Positions 44,727 through 54,692 of a DNA stretch of 64,000 nucleotides are shown piece by piece. Location: NCBI RefSeq assembly GCF_027923385.1, contig NZ_BSEC01000004.1:124001-188000 (forward strand). Direction: 5' to 3'. Source of the DNA: Methylocystis echinoides (GTDB lineage: Bacteria > Pseudomonadota > Alphaproteobacteria > Rhizobiales > Beijerinckiaceae). The notes under the pieces were generated by a model that saw only the letters and a program-made list of their open reading frames with translations, made no database searches and was not told the origin of the DNA. The position numbers were made by a program, and so were the translations under genes. How positions within the stretch are numbered: position 1 is the stretch's first letter; each line of letters starts with the position of its first letter.

Positions 44727-46651
44727 GCGGCTTCGACGATCATTCTGCCTGCCATCTCCATATGCAAAGCGTGGCAAAACCACTGACAGTAATACCAATT
44801 GACGCCGGGACGGTCGGCGGTGAACGTCACCGACGCGGTTGCCTGAGGGCCGATCTCCATGGCGATTCCATGGCGCGTCAGTGTAAAGCCATGAGTCAGG
44901 TTTTCGACATCGTCCATATTGGTGATGTAGATCGTCACTTCGTCGCCCTGCTTGACGGTGAAGTTGTCGACGCTGAATACAGGGGCGCGCGCCGTCATGT
45001 AGACGCGCACCTTTTTGCCGTCTCGAACGACCTTCGCCGCGTCGTCAAGATCGACGCCATCCTTTTTGGCTTGAACGCGCGCCTCTTCCCAAAGCGGATC
45101 GTCACGCTTGTAGATTCGCGTCGGATTGACCTTTGAGCGATGCACGATGCAGGCGTCGTGCGGCTCGGCGACACTGGGGCCATCATGGACGACGGCCATT
45201 TGCTCGCCGGAAATGTCGACCAGCTGATCATTATTGGGACAGAGCGGACCGACGCTGAGGAACCGATCCTTCGAGAACTTGTTGAGCGAGAGCAGCCATT
45301 TTCCGTCGGCTTCCTTCGTCTCGCCCATAGAGGTGTGATTGTGGCCCGGCTGATAGTGCACATCGAGCTTCTGTACGATCGGGCTGACCTTCTCGCCTTT
45401 GAAGGCGCGACGCGCTTTGTCGATGTTCCATTTTACGATTTGACTGTCGATGAACACCGTCGTAAAGGCGTTGCCGCGCCCATCGAAAGCCGTGTGCAGC
45501 GGCCCCAGCCCGAGCTCCGGCTCGGCGACCACAACGTCGCGAGGCTTGATCTTGTCGTCGAAGAGGTCATCGAACAGTGTGACGTCGAGGAGGCTGACGG
45601 TGGGCGAGAGCTTGCCGTTGATGGCGAGATGCTTGCCGTCCGGCGCCATGTTGCAGCCATGGGGATTGTTGGAGATGGGGACGTATCGCGTGTAGGCGGA
45701 GCCGTGGCGGCCATCGACGACGCGAACGCCGCCGATCTCTTTGTAGTCGCCCTTCTTGATCGCTTCTTCGATGCGCTTGATGTTGAAGATGACCGCCCAG
45801 TCCTGCGGGCTCGAGGTCATATCCGCCGAGGTGAAGCCCATTTCGGAATTGTAGCAGGTCGAGAAGGCGTATGCGCCTGTGTAATCCGCGTCGCAATTAT
45901 CGAGATTGCCGTCTATTTGCACCTGCCAGGCGATCTTCATTGTGTCGCCATCGATCGCGGTGAAGAAGTCGGCGTATTTCTTCTTGTCCTCCGTCGCCGC
46001 ATGATTTTTGCCGTCGTTCGGCAAAGGCACGATATGCTCGCCATTTGCGAAAACATAGCCGGTGCGGGGGAATTTCTGTAGCCGGAGCCCATGAATGTCG
46101 GTGACGTTTGGGATCTCGATAATTTTGTCCGTCTTCATGATATCGCAGCGAATCCGCGCCACCCGGCAGTTCGCCTTGTCATTGATGAAGATGTAGCGGC
46201 CGTCATACGTTCCGTCGGTGAAGGACATGTGCGGATGGTGCAGGTCGCCGTTTTGATACGTCCCGCCGCGGTTCTTCAAAAAAGTTCGGGTCGCCGGCAG
46301 TAGTCCTTCCGTCAGGACGCGCCGGCTTTCGTTGGTCAAGCCCCATCCGGTGGCGCTACAGCGATTGAACACAGGAATGCGCGCAAATTCACGCATGGAC
46401 GGCAGACCCAGGACGCGAACTTCTCCCGACTGGCCGCCGCTGAAGAAGGCGTAATATTCATCGAGATCGCCTGGCTTCACTTCCGCCTTGTTGGCGCCCG
46501 CGGGAGCCGCTTTGGCGGCGTTGACGCCAACGGTCGTATTCGTCGCAAGCTCGAAGCCAGCGACGCCGCCGCCGCCAACGAGAGCGGCGGTCTTTGCAAC
46601 GCCGCCTAACAGGCCGCGACGATTGATTTTGGGGAATTCGATGTCGGACAT
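44723..46651 (-). CDS. nosZ: Nitrous oxide reductase NosZ, clade I (twin-arginine type)
   Basis: 642 residues. A twin-arginine signal ([19 protein letters not shown]) marks the clade I, Tat-exported form. The seven-bladed propeller carries the CuZ histidines in [34 protein letters not shown] and AEPHDACIV, and the C-terminal cupredoxin carries CuA ligands in [12 protein letters not shown]. It reduces N2O to N2 in the periplasm. ATG 46651 is preferred because AAGGA lies nine bases before it; a TTG at 46660 is in frame. It directly follows nosR. Confidence 0.96.
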   Translation of the reverse strand: MSDIEFPKINRRGLLGGVAKTAALVGGGGVAGFELATNTTVGVNAAKAAPAGANKAEVKPGDLDEYYAFFSGGQSGEVRVLGLPSMREFARIPVFNRCSATGWGLTNESRRVLTEGLLPATRTFLKNRGGTYQNGDLHHPHMSFTDGTYDGRYIFINDKANCRVARIRCDIMKTDKIIEIPNVTDIHGLRLQKFPRTGYVFANGEHIVPLPNDGKNHAATEDKKKYADFFTAIDGDTMKIAWQVQIDGNLDNCDADYTGAYAFSTCYNSEMGFTSADMTSSPQDWAVIFNIKRIEEAIKKGDYKEIGGVRVVDGRHGSAYTRYVPISNNPHGCNMAPDGKHLAINGKLSPTVSLLDVTLFDDLFDDKIKPRDVVVAEPELGLGPLHTAFDGRGNAFTTVFIDSQIVKWNIDKARRAFKGEKVSPIVQKLDVHYQPGHNHTSMGETKEADGKWLLSLNKFSKDRFLSVGPLCPNNDQLVDISGEQMAVVHDGPSVAEPHDACIVHRSKVNPTRIYKRDDPLWEEARVQAKKDGVDLDDAAKVVRDGKKVRVYMTARAPVFSVDNFTVKQGDEVTIYITNMDDVENLTHGFTLTRHGIAMEIGPQATASVTFTADRPGVNWYYCQWFCHALHMEMAGRMIVEAA

Positions 46652-46656
46652 TGCGA

Positions 46657-48843
46657 TCAATCCTTGGTTGTGTCGCTTGCCCTTGCCGGTGAGGCTTGGG
46701 CGAGAGCTGGCTTCGATTTAAGGCTGGTGGCCAAGATCGGGCCCTGGGCGGCGATGCGTTCCTTTTTCAGTCGCACTTGAATCATGTGCGGACAGAGGTG
46801 GTCATCGTAGTAAAGAACCTGACAATGCAGGCATTGAATGCATTCGTTTGGGTTGATATGCCCTTCGGGGTGAATTGCATTGACAGGGCATTCAAAGGCG
46901 CAGCGACCGCAGGGCGAACCACATTCCTTGTAGCGTCTGAGCCAATCGAACATCCGCATTCGTCCAGGGATCGCAAGCGCCGCGCCGAGTGGGCAGAGGT
47001 AACGGCAATAAAAGCGCTCGATGAGCAAAGCAGGGGCGAGCATCGCCAGCGCGAATGCGACGAAAGGCCAGTCGCGGACGAAATGCAGGACGATCGCGGT
47101 CTTGAACGGCTCGACTTCCGCCGCGCGTTCGGCGAAAGAGAGATCGTGCAGCGATAGGCCGAAGAGGCCGAGAAACAGGATGTATTTTAGCGGCCAGAGT
47201 CGTTCGTGCAGACCCCAGGGCAGCGTGAGTCTCGGCAACTTCAACCTTGTGGCGGCCAATCCAATGAATTCCTGAAGAGCCCCGAATGGGCACAGCCAGC
47301 CGCAGAATGAGCCGCGTCCCCAAAAGAGCATGCCGACGGCGACCGCCGTCCAGAGGATGAAGACCAGGGGATCCAGGAGAAAACTGTCCCATCGGAACGC
47401 CCCGCTCATCAACGAGCCAGAGAAAGCGAAGACATTGACGACCGAAAGCTGGGCGTGTTCCCACCACCCCAGCCACATGAGGGTGAAGAGGAGAAATCCC
47501 AGGCGGATTCGCTGAAACAGCGTCGGGCGTTTGGTGAGCAAGTTCTGAAAAAAGAAAATGCCGGTTAGGATCGCGAGCGCGACGCCAAGAGTTGCGATCT
47601 CCGTTGCGCGGGCGCGCCAAACCGACATCCAGATCGCCGGCTCGGGAGACGTTGCCGTCGAGACGGCGGAAGGAGGCGGCGGACCCCGTTTTGCGAGATA
47701 TTTTTCAGGGAGGCGATACTCTGCGTCGAATGTGACGAAGGCCTTCTCCAGCGCCCCGGTCGCGCGCTGCACGAGCAACTGGAGTCGCCAGGGTCGAGCG
47801 GGATCGAATGCTTGCGACTCGGGCACGATGAACAACCCGATCTCGTCGAATCGGGGAGCGTCCGGCGGGGCCAGCTCGCCGAGCCGGCGATAATCCCGAT
47901 CGTGGAAACGCGTGGTGGCGTCCGCCTGGACGAGCGCGATCCGATCGAAGATGCCGCCGCGCACATAGCCGGAGCCTTTCCACGAGTAGCGGCCGCCACC
48001 CGCGACGAGCAGCGCCTGTTGCCCTGGTTTGAGGCGAGCGGCCAAGTTTGCGTATTCAGCTTCGCCAAGCAGGCTCTTGCCGATCGCGGGAACGCTCACT
48101 GGGGCGACGTAAAGGTCGATGAACGAACCGCCGTCGTCTTTCGGCTCTGGCCGGGCGGCGGCCGCGGCGTTGCCGCTCCGCTCGAACGCCGCGTTGACCG
48201 CATCCACGCTGAGGCTGAGACGCGCAACGGAGCCGTCGCCGACGAGCGCCCGCCAATCTTCGACGGCGCCCGCATTGGGGTCGACTTTGGGCGCCTCGGA
48301 GGCGGCGCTCTCGGACGGCGCGCCAGCGAGCTTTTGGGCGACCTTGAGTTGCGAACGGGTGATGCTGTCGCCGATCACCATCATGCTGACCGTCGCGCCG
48401 CTGACGATGTCGACCGGCGGCTTCTCCCGCAACCGTCCCGCGTCGCGCACGTTCGCGCCCACATATCCGTCGATGAATGCGCGTACTTTGGATTCGGCGA
48501 TGCCGACGAGCACGATTGGCTCGTGATGTTCGACGAGCTTAAGCCCAGTTAAGGTTCCGGTTGGGTTCATGCCGATCAGAATGCTGATCGGTTTCCCAGA
48601 ATATCCGGTCGCGTCGGTCCAGTCGCTGTTCAGCCAGACCGAGCCGAGGGCGCGTGAGCCGGCGTAAGCGGTGGCGAGCGCAGGCCGACCTTCGGGCGGT
48701 CCAAGATGGTCGGAGCCCGGCACGAGTTCCGCAGGCTTCACTTCGGCGAGAAACTTGCCTAAGCGGTCCTCGGCGCTCGCGCTCGACAGAAGTCCCCATC
48801 CCGCAAGGAAGGCGGCGGCAATAATGTATCGCAGATACGTAAT
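46657..48843 (-). CDS. nosR: NosR, membrane flavoprotein/iron-sulfur electron donor for NosZ
   Basis: Up to 728 residues: a signal peptide, an FMN-binding domain ([19 protein letters not shown], with the flavinylated Thr), several membrane segments, two CxxxCP motifs ([16 protein letters not shown]) and two [4Fe-4S] motifs ([27 protein letters not shown]). It passes electrons to NosZ. The frame reads as a good signal peptide ([20 protein letters not shown]) upstream of the first GTG at 48741. The best start in that stretch is an ATT at 48843, preceded by GAGAGGA. With GTG 48741 the protein would lack its signal. Confidence 0.9.
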   Translation of the reverse strand: MTYLRYIIAAAFLAGWGLLSSASAEDRLGKFLAEVKPAELVPGSDHLGPPEGRPALATAYAGSRALGSVWLNSDWTDATGYSGKPISILIGMNPTGTLTGLKLVEHHEPIVLVGIAESKVRAFIDGYVGANVRDAGRLREKPPVDIVSGATVSMMVIGDSITRSQLKVAQKLAGAPSESAASEAPKVDPNAGAVEDWRALVGDGSVARLSLSVDAVNAAFERSGNAAAAARPEPKDDGGSFIDLYVAPVSVPAIGKSLLGEAEYANLAARLKPGQQALLVAGGGRYSWKGSGYVRGGIFDRIALVQADATTRFHDRDYRRLGELAPPDAPRFDEIGLFIVPESQAFDPARPWRLQLLVQRATGALEKAFVTFDAEYRLPEKYLAKRGPPPPSAVSTATSPEPAIWMSVWRARATEIATLGVALAILTGIFFFQNLLTKRPTLFQRIRLGFLLFTLMWLGWWEHAQLSVVNVFAFSGSLMSGAFRWDSFLLDPLVFILWTAVAVGMLFWGRGSFCGWLCPFGALQEFIGLAATRLKLPRLTLPWGLHERLWPLKYILFLGLFGLSLHDLSFAERAAEVEPFKTAIVLHFVRDWPFVAFALAMLAPALLIERFYCRYLCPLGAALAIPGRMRMFDWLRRYKECGSPCGRCAFECPVNAIHPEGHINPNECIQCLHCQVLYYDDHLCPHMIQVRLKKERIAAQGPILATSLKSKPALAQASPARASDTTKD

Positions 48844-48962
48844 TTTGGGCGTCCTCTCAGTGCCGGGTGACCGATTCGTGCTGCCGCGATCCGATTTCTA
48901 TCAGAAACCTGTTCTTTTTCACCTTCTAGACGCCGGATTCGCCGCGACCCATAGCCGCATTT

Positions 48963-48979
48963 ATAATACGTATTCGGAT
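48963..48979. promoter_or_regulatory. Motif ATAATACGTATTCGGAT upstream of nosR
   Basis: The centre AATACGTATT (48965-48974) is a perfect 10-base palindrome. The motif lies 120 bases upstream of the proposed nosR start and 39 bases before the divergent gene at 49018. A nearly identical sequence lies upstream of hcp at 52878. It may be a binding site for the NsrR-type protein or another nitrogen-oxide regulator. No FNR/NnrR-type TTGAT-N4-ATCAA site was found here. Confidence 0.45.
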
Positions 48980-49017
48980 GACAGGGCCGTAACGAACAAC
49001 CTTGAGCGGAGACGACG

Positions 49018-49911
49018 ATGAAGCCAAATGTCTGGACTCGGGCGAGGATGATGGCGACGGTCGCAGAGATCGAGCGCCGCGAGGCGGAGGTCCTCCGTGC
49101 TTCGCTTCGGGCGACGACGACCTATGACGAGGACGCCGCCGGTCGTCTCCAAGAATGGATCGATCGCAAAGAAGCGCGCATTCGCGGCATTCGCGGCGTT
49201 TCCGAATTGACGACGAAGCGAGGCGTCGAGCTGGCTTCCGACGTGTCCGCCTTGCAAGATATGCCGGTTGATCCGCGATTGGGCGATCGCGACTGGGAGG
49301 AAGCTGCGCTGCTTGGCGCCTACGCCGCGCTCGCGAAAGTCGCCGTCGAAAGATCGCGCGCGTTTCGCTTGTTTACTTATGTTTCCGCCGAGGCGACGGA
49401 CCCCGAGACGAAAACGCTAGCCGAGTCGCTCGCAAGCGAGCAGCTGACGGAAGCCGCGGACCTGCGCGTTGCTCGCCGCCTGGCCTGGCGCGGGGAGGTG
49501 CGATCGCCAGGGCTCTGGCGTGATTTTCTGACGTCGTTTGACGATCCTGTAGTCGCCGCAGACTTGATGCGAGCGATTGGAATGTGTGCGGCGGATGAAA
49601 TCGAAAGATTGGCCAATGCGTCTGCTCAGCCAGCCGAGGCGACAAAGCTTCGTGAGGCCGCCGAAGCGCTTCGGGCCGGGGGCGTCTCGACGAACTTTTT
49701 GCCCCAGCGAATGATCGACGCCGTCTTCAGCCCACTTAGTGGGAGGACGCCCATCATTCGCGCCCGCCAGTTGTCGCAACGACTCTTTGAGGTTTGCAAC
49801 GGTGTTGCGATACACGCGGGCGATGACGAGATCGTACGTCTTGCTCAACGGACCGCGGCTAACGCAATTACGGCGATCAAAATCCTTAGCGCCGCCGCAG
49901 AGGAAGAATAA
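49018..49911 (+). CDS. Unknown helical protein divergent from nosR
   Basis: 297 residues, almost all alpha-helical by composition, without signal peptide or membrane segment. GCGGAGA before the ATG is a good ribosome-binding site. Hallmarks such as EEAALLGAYAALAKVAVER and LARNRVARRLAWRGEV-like basic helices suggest a multi-helix bundle, perhaps ferritin-like, but no metal-binding motif is clear. It shares its promoter region, and the AATACGTATT motif, with nosR. The function is not known. Confidence 0.55.
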   Translation: MKPNVWTRARMMATVAEIERREAEVLRASLRATTTYDEDAAGRLQEWIDRKEARIRGIRGVSELTTKRGVELASDVSALQDMPVDPRLGDRDWEEAALLGAYAALAKVAVERSRAFRLFTYVSAEATDPETKTLAESLASEQLTEAADLRVARRLAWRGEVRSPGLWRDFLTSFDDPVVAADLMRAIGMCAADEIERLANASAQPAEATKLREAAEALRAGGVSTNFLPQRMIDAVFSPLSGRTPIIRARQLSQRLFEVCNGVAIHAGDDEIVRLAQRTAANAITAIKILSAAAEEE

Positions 49912-50260
49912 ATCGCGACGGCTCGGCATTGATGGGGTTCGTCAATCGCTTGCAGGTCGCAAGAAAGGCTGCAGGTGTCTTTGGAGTCGGATCTAGAGGA
50001 TGCGCGTAGGCCTATCGCTGCACGGACAGCTCACTTCCGCCGTCCGACGCAGAATCAACCCAGCGTGGACGCTTATGGGAAGCGCGGGGCACTGCGGCGC
50101 GATGCGCTTGGGTCGACCGGAGTTCCTCGTAGAAGCCCCTCACAGGTGAGGCCTGGCCACGCGCTGGCCCGCATGCGGCCGGGGCCCACCAGACCAAGAC
50201 GCAATCGCTGAATTTCGCGATTGTGCCGGCCGTCCCACGGCTCAAGACGGAGAAGCCTCG
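49912..50260. other. Intergenic stretch with no supported gene
   Basis: About 350 bases. Short open frames on both strands are Arg/Pro-rich shadows of each other. No hairpin with a T-run is seen. Confidence 0.45.
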
Positions 50261-50767
50261 CTAATTCGACCGAGCGCCTTCCCACCATCTCCGTATCGCC
50301 GCATCATCCGCCGGCAGCAGGATCGAGTCGGGCGCAAAGGCTCGCCACGCCTCAAGATGCTTCTCCGAAACCGAGGTCAGCAGGGGTTTATTTCCGGCGA
50401 TGGCTGCTTCGAACGCTCTTGCCAAGCCCCTGCCCATGGTTTCGAGCTTTCCAAACTTGCTGAGGACAACAAGGTCGCTCGTTGCAAGGTCGACGAGCAC
50501 GTCGCGGCCCGCAGTCTCAACGCCGGCGGCGTCTATGTCACATGACGTGCCCACAGGGGGCGTCTCAAGATGAATTTGATAAGCCTCGCCCGAATTTATT
50601 TCCCGGAGGAAGCCCGCAGTGCAGGTGCGATCCGAGGCGCCATCGGGCTCGGAGAGCGCGCCCGCGATTTTCGTTCCCCCCGCCCGCCATTCGGCGACCA
50701 AGGCGGCAAACAAGGGTTGGACGACTGCGCTTCGTCCCCCTGTTACCGCGGCAATCCGGTTTCGCAT
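50261..50767 (-). CDS. DUF2478 protein (P-loop NTPase-like, molybdenum-gene-associated)
   Basis: 168 residues. The N-terminus IAAVTGGRSAVVQPLFAALV takes the place of a P-loop, and RDVLVDLATSDLVVLSKFGK and GRGLARAFEAAIAGNKPLLT follow the DUF2478 pattern. The family resembles THEP1-like nucleoside triphosphatases and is often found with molybdate-transport and nitrogen-oxide genes; its reaction is not known. ATG 50767 starts at the fold; the frame is open further upstream without similarity. Confidence 0.65.
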   Translation of the reverse strand: MRNRIAAVTGGRSAVVQPLFAALVAEWRAGGTKIAGALSEPDGASDRTCTAGFLREINSGEAYQIHLETPPVGTSCDIDAAGVETAGRDVLVDLATSDLVVLSKFGKLETMGRGLARAFEAAIAGNKPLLTSVSEKHLEAWRAFAPDSILLPADDAAIRRWWEGARSN

Positions 50768-51015
50768 GTAAGCCACTGTCCTCTTCCTCGATGAGAGCCA
50801 CGCATTTTTATATAAGCTTCGCTCGGACGAAAAATTAAGCTCTGGGCCAGCTGCGGCAAAATCCCGCATGTGCATTTGCAGATGATTGGATCAGCGTCCC
50901 GCGCCGAAGTTTGCTTCATCCAAACGGCTCGACAGCTGATAGGCGCCAAGCCCGGCGGGAGGATTTCGCGGCCGTAGGTAAAACCGCGCTCCGAAAGCGC
51001 CACCACTGATCCGCC

Positions 51016-51303
51016 TCAACAACTGCTGAAACATTTAGAGCGCAAGTCATAAACCTGGTCTCTACATTCAAGGTTACGGGGCAAGCCAATTCTGTTTTTC
51101 AAATCGCAGTTTCGCAGATCTTGAACGCTGGCATTTTCACATTGCGATTTACATGCCTGACATTCGTCGGGGTTCCCGCATTTTGATCCGTTCGAGGCTG
51201 CTAGTATCGTAATCGCAGCAGCGGGATTGGTTAGACACGACCCCGGGGCGGCACAGACTAACCCCACCACGATAGGAAGAAAAAAAATCTGCGTGTGCAT
51301 CAT
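51016..51303 (-). CDS. Small secreted cysteine-rich protein
   Basis: 95 residues. After a signal peptide (MMHTQIFFLPIVVGLVCAAP) comes a compact Cys-rich domain with CGNPDECQACKSQCENA, NCDLKNR, ECRDQVYDLRSKC and a final Cys: ten cysteines in the mature part or close to it. GGAGAGA before the ATG supports the start. It may be a disulfide-stabilised or metal-binding periplasmic protein. The family is not recognised. Confidence 0.5.
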   Translation of the reverse strand: MMHTQIFFLPIVVGLVCAAPGSCLTNPAAAITILAASNGSKCGNPDECQACKSQCENASVQDLRNCDLKNRIGLPRNLECRDQVYDLRSKCFSSC

Positions 51304-51497
51304 TTTCTCTCCGTAGTTCGCCCTCCTGAGGGTTTGCGCTACGGGAAACATAATGACAGATTTGCGAAACGATGTTAATAAATTCGCCTCTCGCCAGGGT
51401 GAGTTCGCCGTGGAACTGCAGCGGCGGGCGTCGGCAATGACACGCATGGTTATGGCGTTGCGAGAGCGTGTCCCGTACAGAAATTGCGGGGAGAGCT

Positions 51498-51887
51498 ATG
51501 CTGAAGCACAGCATTTTCGAGGCGATCAAGAGATTAAAAGCCTCTCGCGAGAAATGCCGAACACACGCGCACGATTCACACACAAAAGGCGAATGCCAGA
51601 CTCCAATGGAGTGCGAAGCGCGCGATCACGATCACGGGGTCGCCGTAGGAAAAGAATGGGCGATGAGTCGAGCCGAGTGGGACGAACTGGAGGATGTCGC
51701 AGCTCTGAGCGGGGAGATGACATTTGCGGTTCTGGCCGTGGTCTTAGGGGCGCACGGCTACGACCCAGAAGAACTCGCCGAAGATTTTGGTTGCGATGAC
51801 TATCCAGATAAGGTTCCGGCCGATGCGGAAGTAGCGGGCTTCGTCGAGGGCGCACGCCGCATCAAGAGCGCGGTGGAGGCCGCCTGA
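51498..51887 (+). CDS. Hypothetical acidic protein with a His/Cys-rich segment
   Basis: 129 residues. The N-terminal part is basic (MLKHSIFEAIKRLKASREK), the middle has CRTHAHDSHTKGECQT and CEARDHDHG, which could bind metal, and the C-terminal half is acidic and helical (LGAHGYDPEELAEDFGCDDY). GGGGAG before the ATG supports the start. The family is not known. It lies upstream of nsrR in the same direction, with 510 bases between. Confidence 0.5.
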   Translation: MLKHSIFEAIKRLKASREKCRTHAHDSHTKGECQTPMECEARDHDHGVAVGKEWAMSRAEWDELEDVAALSGEMTFAVLAVVLGAHGYDPEELAEDFGCDDYPDKVPADAEVAGFVEGARRIKSAVEAA

Positions 51888-52397
51888 TTTTTCTGCGAGG
51901 CTCGACCGCAAACCCTAGGGCGGGATCCACCTTGGGAGAATAAAGGTCCGGCCGGGGCTGCGAGGGATCCTCTGCGTTTCGCCAAGTTTGCGCTGATTTC
52001 CTTTGAACGCACACTCTGGGCGCCATTCTCGGTTCGCTCGACTAAGCCTTGGTTACAAACAGGGTATGCGCGGAAATTTTTAGTGGCCTCACGTCGAGCG
52101 AAGCTTGCGGCCATGCGGCGATTTCCAGCGGGGGACTGAACGCTGGCGGACGAACTCTCACCCCTGAGGAAATTCGCGGCGCCGACCATGCAGCTTGCGC
52201 CGCCGCAGCGGTCCTGCAGTCCCAGTCGTATCCAGGTCGAGTCGGATCACTGGCAAGCGCCAAATGCGGCGGAGCGCGTTTTCGCCGACGGGGAGAAGAC
52301 ACAAGCTTCACTTTCATTCGGCGGGCCCAAGGCGCCGTTGACGTTTCGGGCGGCTCTCAAATTTACGAGTTCATAATACCGTGTTAAGCTAAAACAC
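51888..52397. other. Intergenic region upstream of nsrR
   Basis: About 510 bases without a convincing gene; open frames on both strands have no family features. Near its end, ATAATACCGTGTTA at 52373-52386 partly resembles the AATAxGTATT motif upstream of hcp and nosR and could be an autoregulatory site. Confidence 0.4.
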
Positions 52398-52832
52398 ATG
52401 AAATTGACCAACTTCACCGACTTCGGGCTCCGAGCGCTGATCCTTCTCGCTGATCGGAAGGGGGAGGTGTTGAGCGCGGCCGCGATCGCCGATCATTTCA
52501 ACGTGTCGCGCCACCATATGGCGAAAGTGCTGCAAGAGCTCTCGGCGGCCGGATATGTCGAGGGCATCCGAGGCGCCCAAGGCGGCGTTCGCCTTGTCAG
52601 GGACCCACGTGACATCCGCATTGGCGACGTCGTGCGAAGCCTCGACAAGGATCAGGCGCTTGTCGACTGTTTTCGCGATGGATGGACGGACTGCGCGCTT
52701 TTGCCGCGCTGCCGGCTGAAGGGGATGTTGGCGCGCGCCAAGCAGGGATTTTTACGCGAACTCGATCGTTTCACCATCAGCGATTGCCTCGAAAAACGCG
52801 GCGCTGCCCCGATTCTCGACCTCACCGACTAA
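52398..52832 (+). CDS. nsrR: NsrR-type Rrf2-family nitric oxide sensor
   Basis: 144 residues: an Rrf2 winged helix (MKLTNFTDFGLRALILLADR, VSRHHMAKVLQELSAAGYV, GAQGGVRLVRDP) and three Cys in CFRDGWTDC and LPRCRLKG, the pattern that binds the iron-sulfur cluster in NsrR. NO reacts with the cluster and releases target promoters. It lies directly upstream of hcp-hcr, whose induction by NO is the usual NsrR function. The length fits NsrR. Confidence 0.85.
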   Translation: MKLTNFTDFGLRALILLADRKGEVLSAAAIADHFNVSRHHMAKVLQELSAAGYVEGIRGAQGGVRLVRDPRDIRIGDVVRSLDKDQALVDCFRDGWTDCALLPRCRLKGMLARAKQGFLRELDRFTISDCLEKRGAAPILDLTD

Positions 52833-52877
52833 CTGTTGCGCGCTTCCTTAGAAGCCTTCTTGACTTCCCCACTGTTT

Positions 52878-52892
52878 AATAGGTATTCGAAT
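52878..52892. promoter_or_regulatory. Motif AATAGGTATTCGAAT upstream of hcp
   Basis: It ends 63 bases before the hcp ATG. It matches the nosR-upstream motif AATACGTATTCGGAT at 13 of 15 positions. The position between nsrR and hcp makes it a candidate NsrR operator. No experimental consensus was available to compare. Confidence 0.45.
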
Positions 52893-52955
52893 TGCTGATT
52901 AAGCGCCCAAGCTCGGTGCGCCAATCAACGTGACGGAAGGCCGGAGGAAGCGCGC

Positions 52956-54620
52956 ATGTTTTGTTATCAATGCGAACAGACTTATCGTTCGGACGAAGGC
53001 GCGGGCTGCTCCGGATCGAAGGGGATGTGCGGCAAGGACGCCGCGACCTCCGATTTGCAAGACGTTCTGCTGCATGTCTGCGAAGGGATCGGGCAATATC
53101 TGCATCGGGCCCGCGCCCTCGGCGCCACAGACGTGGAGGCTGATCGCTTCGTGCTCTACGCCTTCTTCACCACGCTGACCAACGTCAATTTCAACGCGGG
53201 CAAGTTTGTGCAGCTCATCGCGCAAGCGGGCGAAATCAAAAACCGCGTGAAAGCGCTTTACGAGACGGCCGCCGCCAAAGCTGGAAAGGCGCCGGAAACG
53301 CTCTCGGGCGCAGCCACTTTCATTCCAGCTGCGGATATGAATGGGCTCCTCGCGCAGGCGAGCGAAGCGTCCGTGAGGAAAGACGCGGCGACCCTTGGAG
53401 AGGATGTTGTCGGGCTTCGATCGCTGGTCCTATACGGCCTGAAAGGCGTCTGCGCTTACGCGCATCACGCGGAGGTACTCGGCGAGGAGCGCGACGCCAT
53501 CTACGAGGCGGTCGAACATGCGCTCGATCTACTCGCGAGTGAACCCAAAGAAATCGGCCCGCTTCTCGATGAAGCGCTGGCGCTCGGCCGCGCCAATTTC
53601 GTCGCCATGGAGGCGCTCGATGCCGCCAATACGGGCAATTTCGGCACGCCCGAGCCGACGCAGGTCCGCATGACGCCCAAGAAGGGGAAGGCGGTGCTCG
53701 TTTCCGGCCACGACATGAAGGATCTCTGCGCGATCCTGGAGGCGACGAAGGACAAGGGCATCAACGTTTACACCCATGGCGAGCTGTTGCCGGCGCATTC
53801 CTATCCGAAGCTCAAAACCTATCCGCATCTCGCGGGCAATTACGGCGGCGCCTGGCAGGATCAGCAGAAGGAATTCGCTGAATTTCCTGGCCCCATCGTC
53901 ATGACGTCCAACTGTCTGATCGAGCCGCAGCCGCGCTATCGTGGCCGCATCTTCACCGCAGGGCCGGTGGGTTGGCCGGGAATCCGTCATATCGATAACG
54001 GCGATTTCGCCATTGTAGCGCAGGCCGCCGCCGCGTTGCCGGGTTTTGCAGAGGATGCGCCGGAGGAGACGGTGACCATCGGATTCGGCCGCGATACCGT
54101 GCTCGGCGTCGCCGACAAGGTGATCGATGCCGTGAAGGCTGGCGCGATCCGCCACTTTTTCCTCGTGGGCGGTTGCGACGGCGCCGCGCCGGGCCGTAAT
54201 TACTACACCGACTTTGCAGAGCATGCGCCCAAGGACACCGTCGTATTGACGCTTGGCTGCGGCAAATACCGCTTCAACCGGCACGACTTTGGGACGATCG
54301 ACGGTCTGCCGCGCCTCCTCGACATGGGGCAATGCAACGACGCCTATTCGGCGCTCGTCGTCGCCACAAAGCTCGCCGAAGCGTTCGGCGTTGGCGTCAA
54401 CGAACTGCCGTTGTCGTTGATCGTCTCCTGGTTCGAACAGAAGGCGGCCGCGGTGCTGCTGACCCTTCTGGCGCTCGGCCTGCGCAACGTGAGGCTCGGC
54501 CCGACGCTGCCGGCCTTCCTCACGCCTGCGCTGGTCAATGTGCTCGTCGAGAAATTCGGCGTGCTGCCTATCACGGAAGCCAAGGCCGATATCGAAGCGT
54601 CGTTGGCCCGGGCCGCGTAA
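52956..54620 (+). CDS. hcp: Hybrid cluster protein (hydroxylamine reductase)
   Basis: 554 residues. N-terminal cysteines in MFCYQCEQT and [11 protein letters not shown] have the spacing C-x2-C-x11-C-x6-C, as in the enteric-type proteins that carry a [2Fe-2S] cluster; the hybrid Fe-S-O cluster ligands lie further on (for example [21 protein letters not shown]). Hcp reduces NO to N2O, and hydroxylamine to ammonia, in the cytoplasm. Hydroxylamine forms when methane monooxygenase oxidises ammonia, so it has a clear use in a methanotroph. It is followed by its reductase gene. Confidence 0.95.
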   Translation: MFCYQCEQTYRSDEGAGCSGSKGMCGKDAATSDLQDVLLHVCEGIGQYLHRARALGATDVEADRFVLYAFFTTLTNVNFNAGKFVQLIAQAGEIKNRVKALYETAAAKAGKAPETLSGAATFIPAADMNGLLAQASEASVRKDAATLGEDVVGLRSLVLYGLKGVCAYAHHAEVLGEERDAIYEAVEHALDLLASEPKEIGPLLDEALALGRANFVAMEALDAANTGNFGTPEPTQVRMTPKKGKAVLVSGHDMKDLCAILEATKDKGINVYTHGELLPAHSYPKLKTYPHLAGNYGGAWQDQQKEFAEFPGPIVMTSNCLIEPQPRYRGRIFTAGPVGWPGIRHIDNGDFAIVAQAAAALPGFAEDAPEETVTIGFGRDTVLGVADKVIDAVKAGAIRHFFLVGGCDGAAPGRNYYTDFAEHAPKDTVVLTLGCGKYRFNRHDFGTIDGLPRLLDMGQCNDAYSALVVATKLAEAFGVGVNELPLSLIVSWFEQKAAAVLLTLLALGLRNVRLGPTLPAFLTPALVNVLVEKFGVLPITEAKADIEASLARAA

Positions 54621-54638
54621 CATCCGAATGCAGCCCCG

Positions 54639-54664
54639 CCCGAGCGTCGTTAAGCGCTCGGGCG
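54639..54664. terminator. 9-bp hairpin between hcp and the reductase gene
   Basis: GCCCGAGCG / CGCTCGGGC with an 8-base loop, 18 bases after the hcp stop. No T-run follows, so it is more likely an mRNA stabiliser or attenuator than a full terminator within the hcp-hcr operon. Confidence 0.5.
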
Positions 54665-54692
54665 AATATAATTCCCGCACCGGACGTCCTCC

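Noticed and set aside
45140..46081. Open frame of 313 codons on the plus strand
   Set aside because: Antisense of nosZ; no motif and no ribosome-binding site.
48844..49017. Possible FNR/NnrR box upstream of nosR
   Set aside because: No TTGAT-N4-ATCAA or close variant was found in this gap by eye.
50743..51006. 87-residue frame with GREILPPGLAPISC on the minus strand
   Set aside because: A faint likeness to helix-turn-helix excisionases (LPPGLAPRGL type) is not supported by the rest of the sequence.
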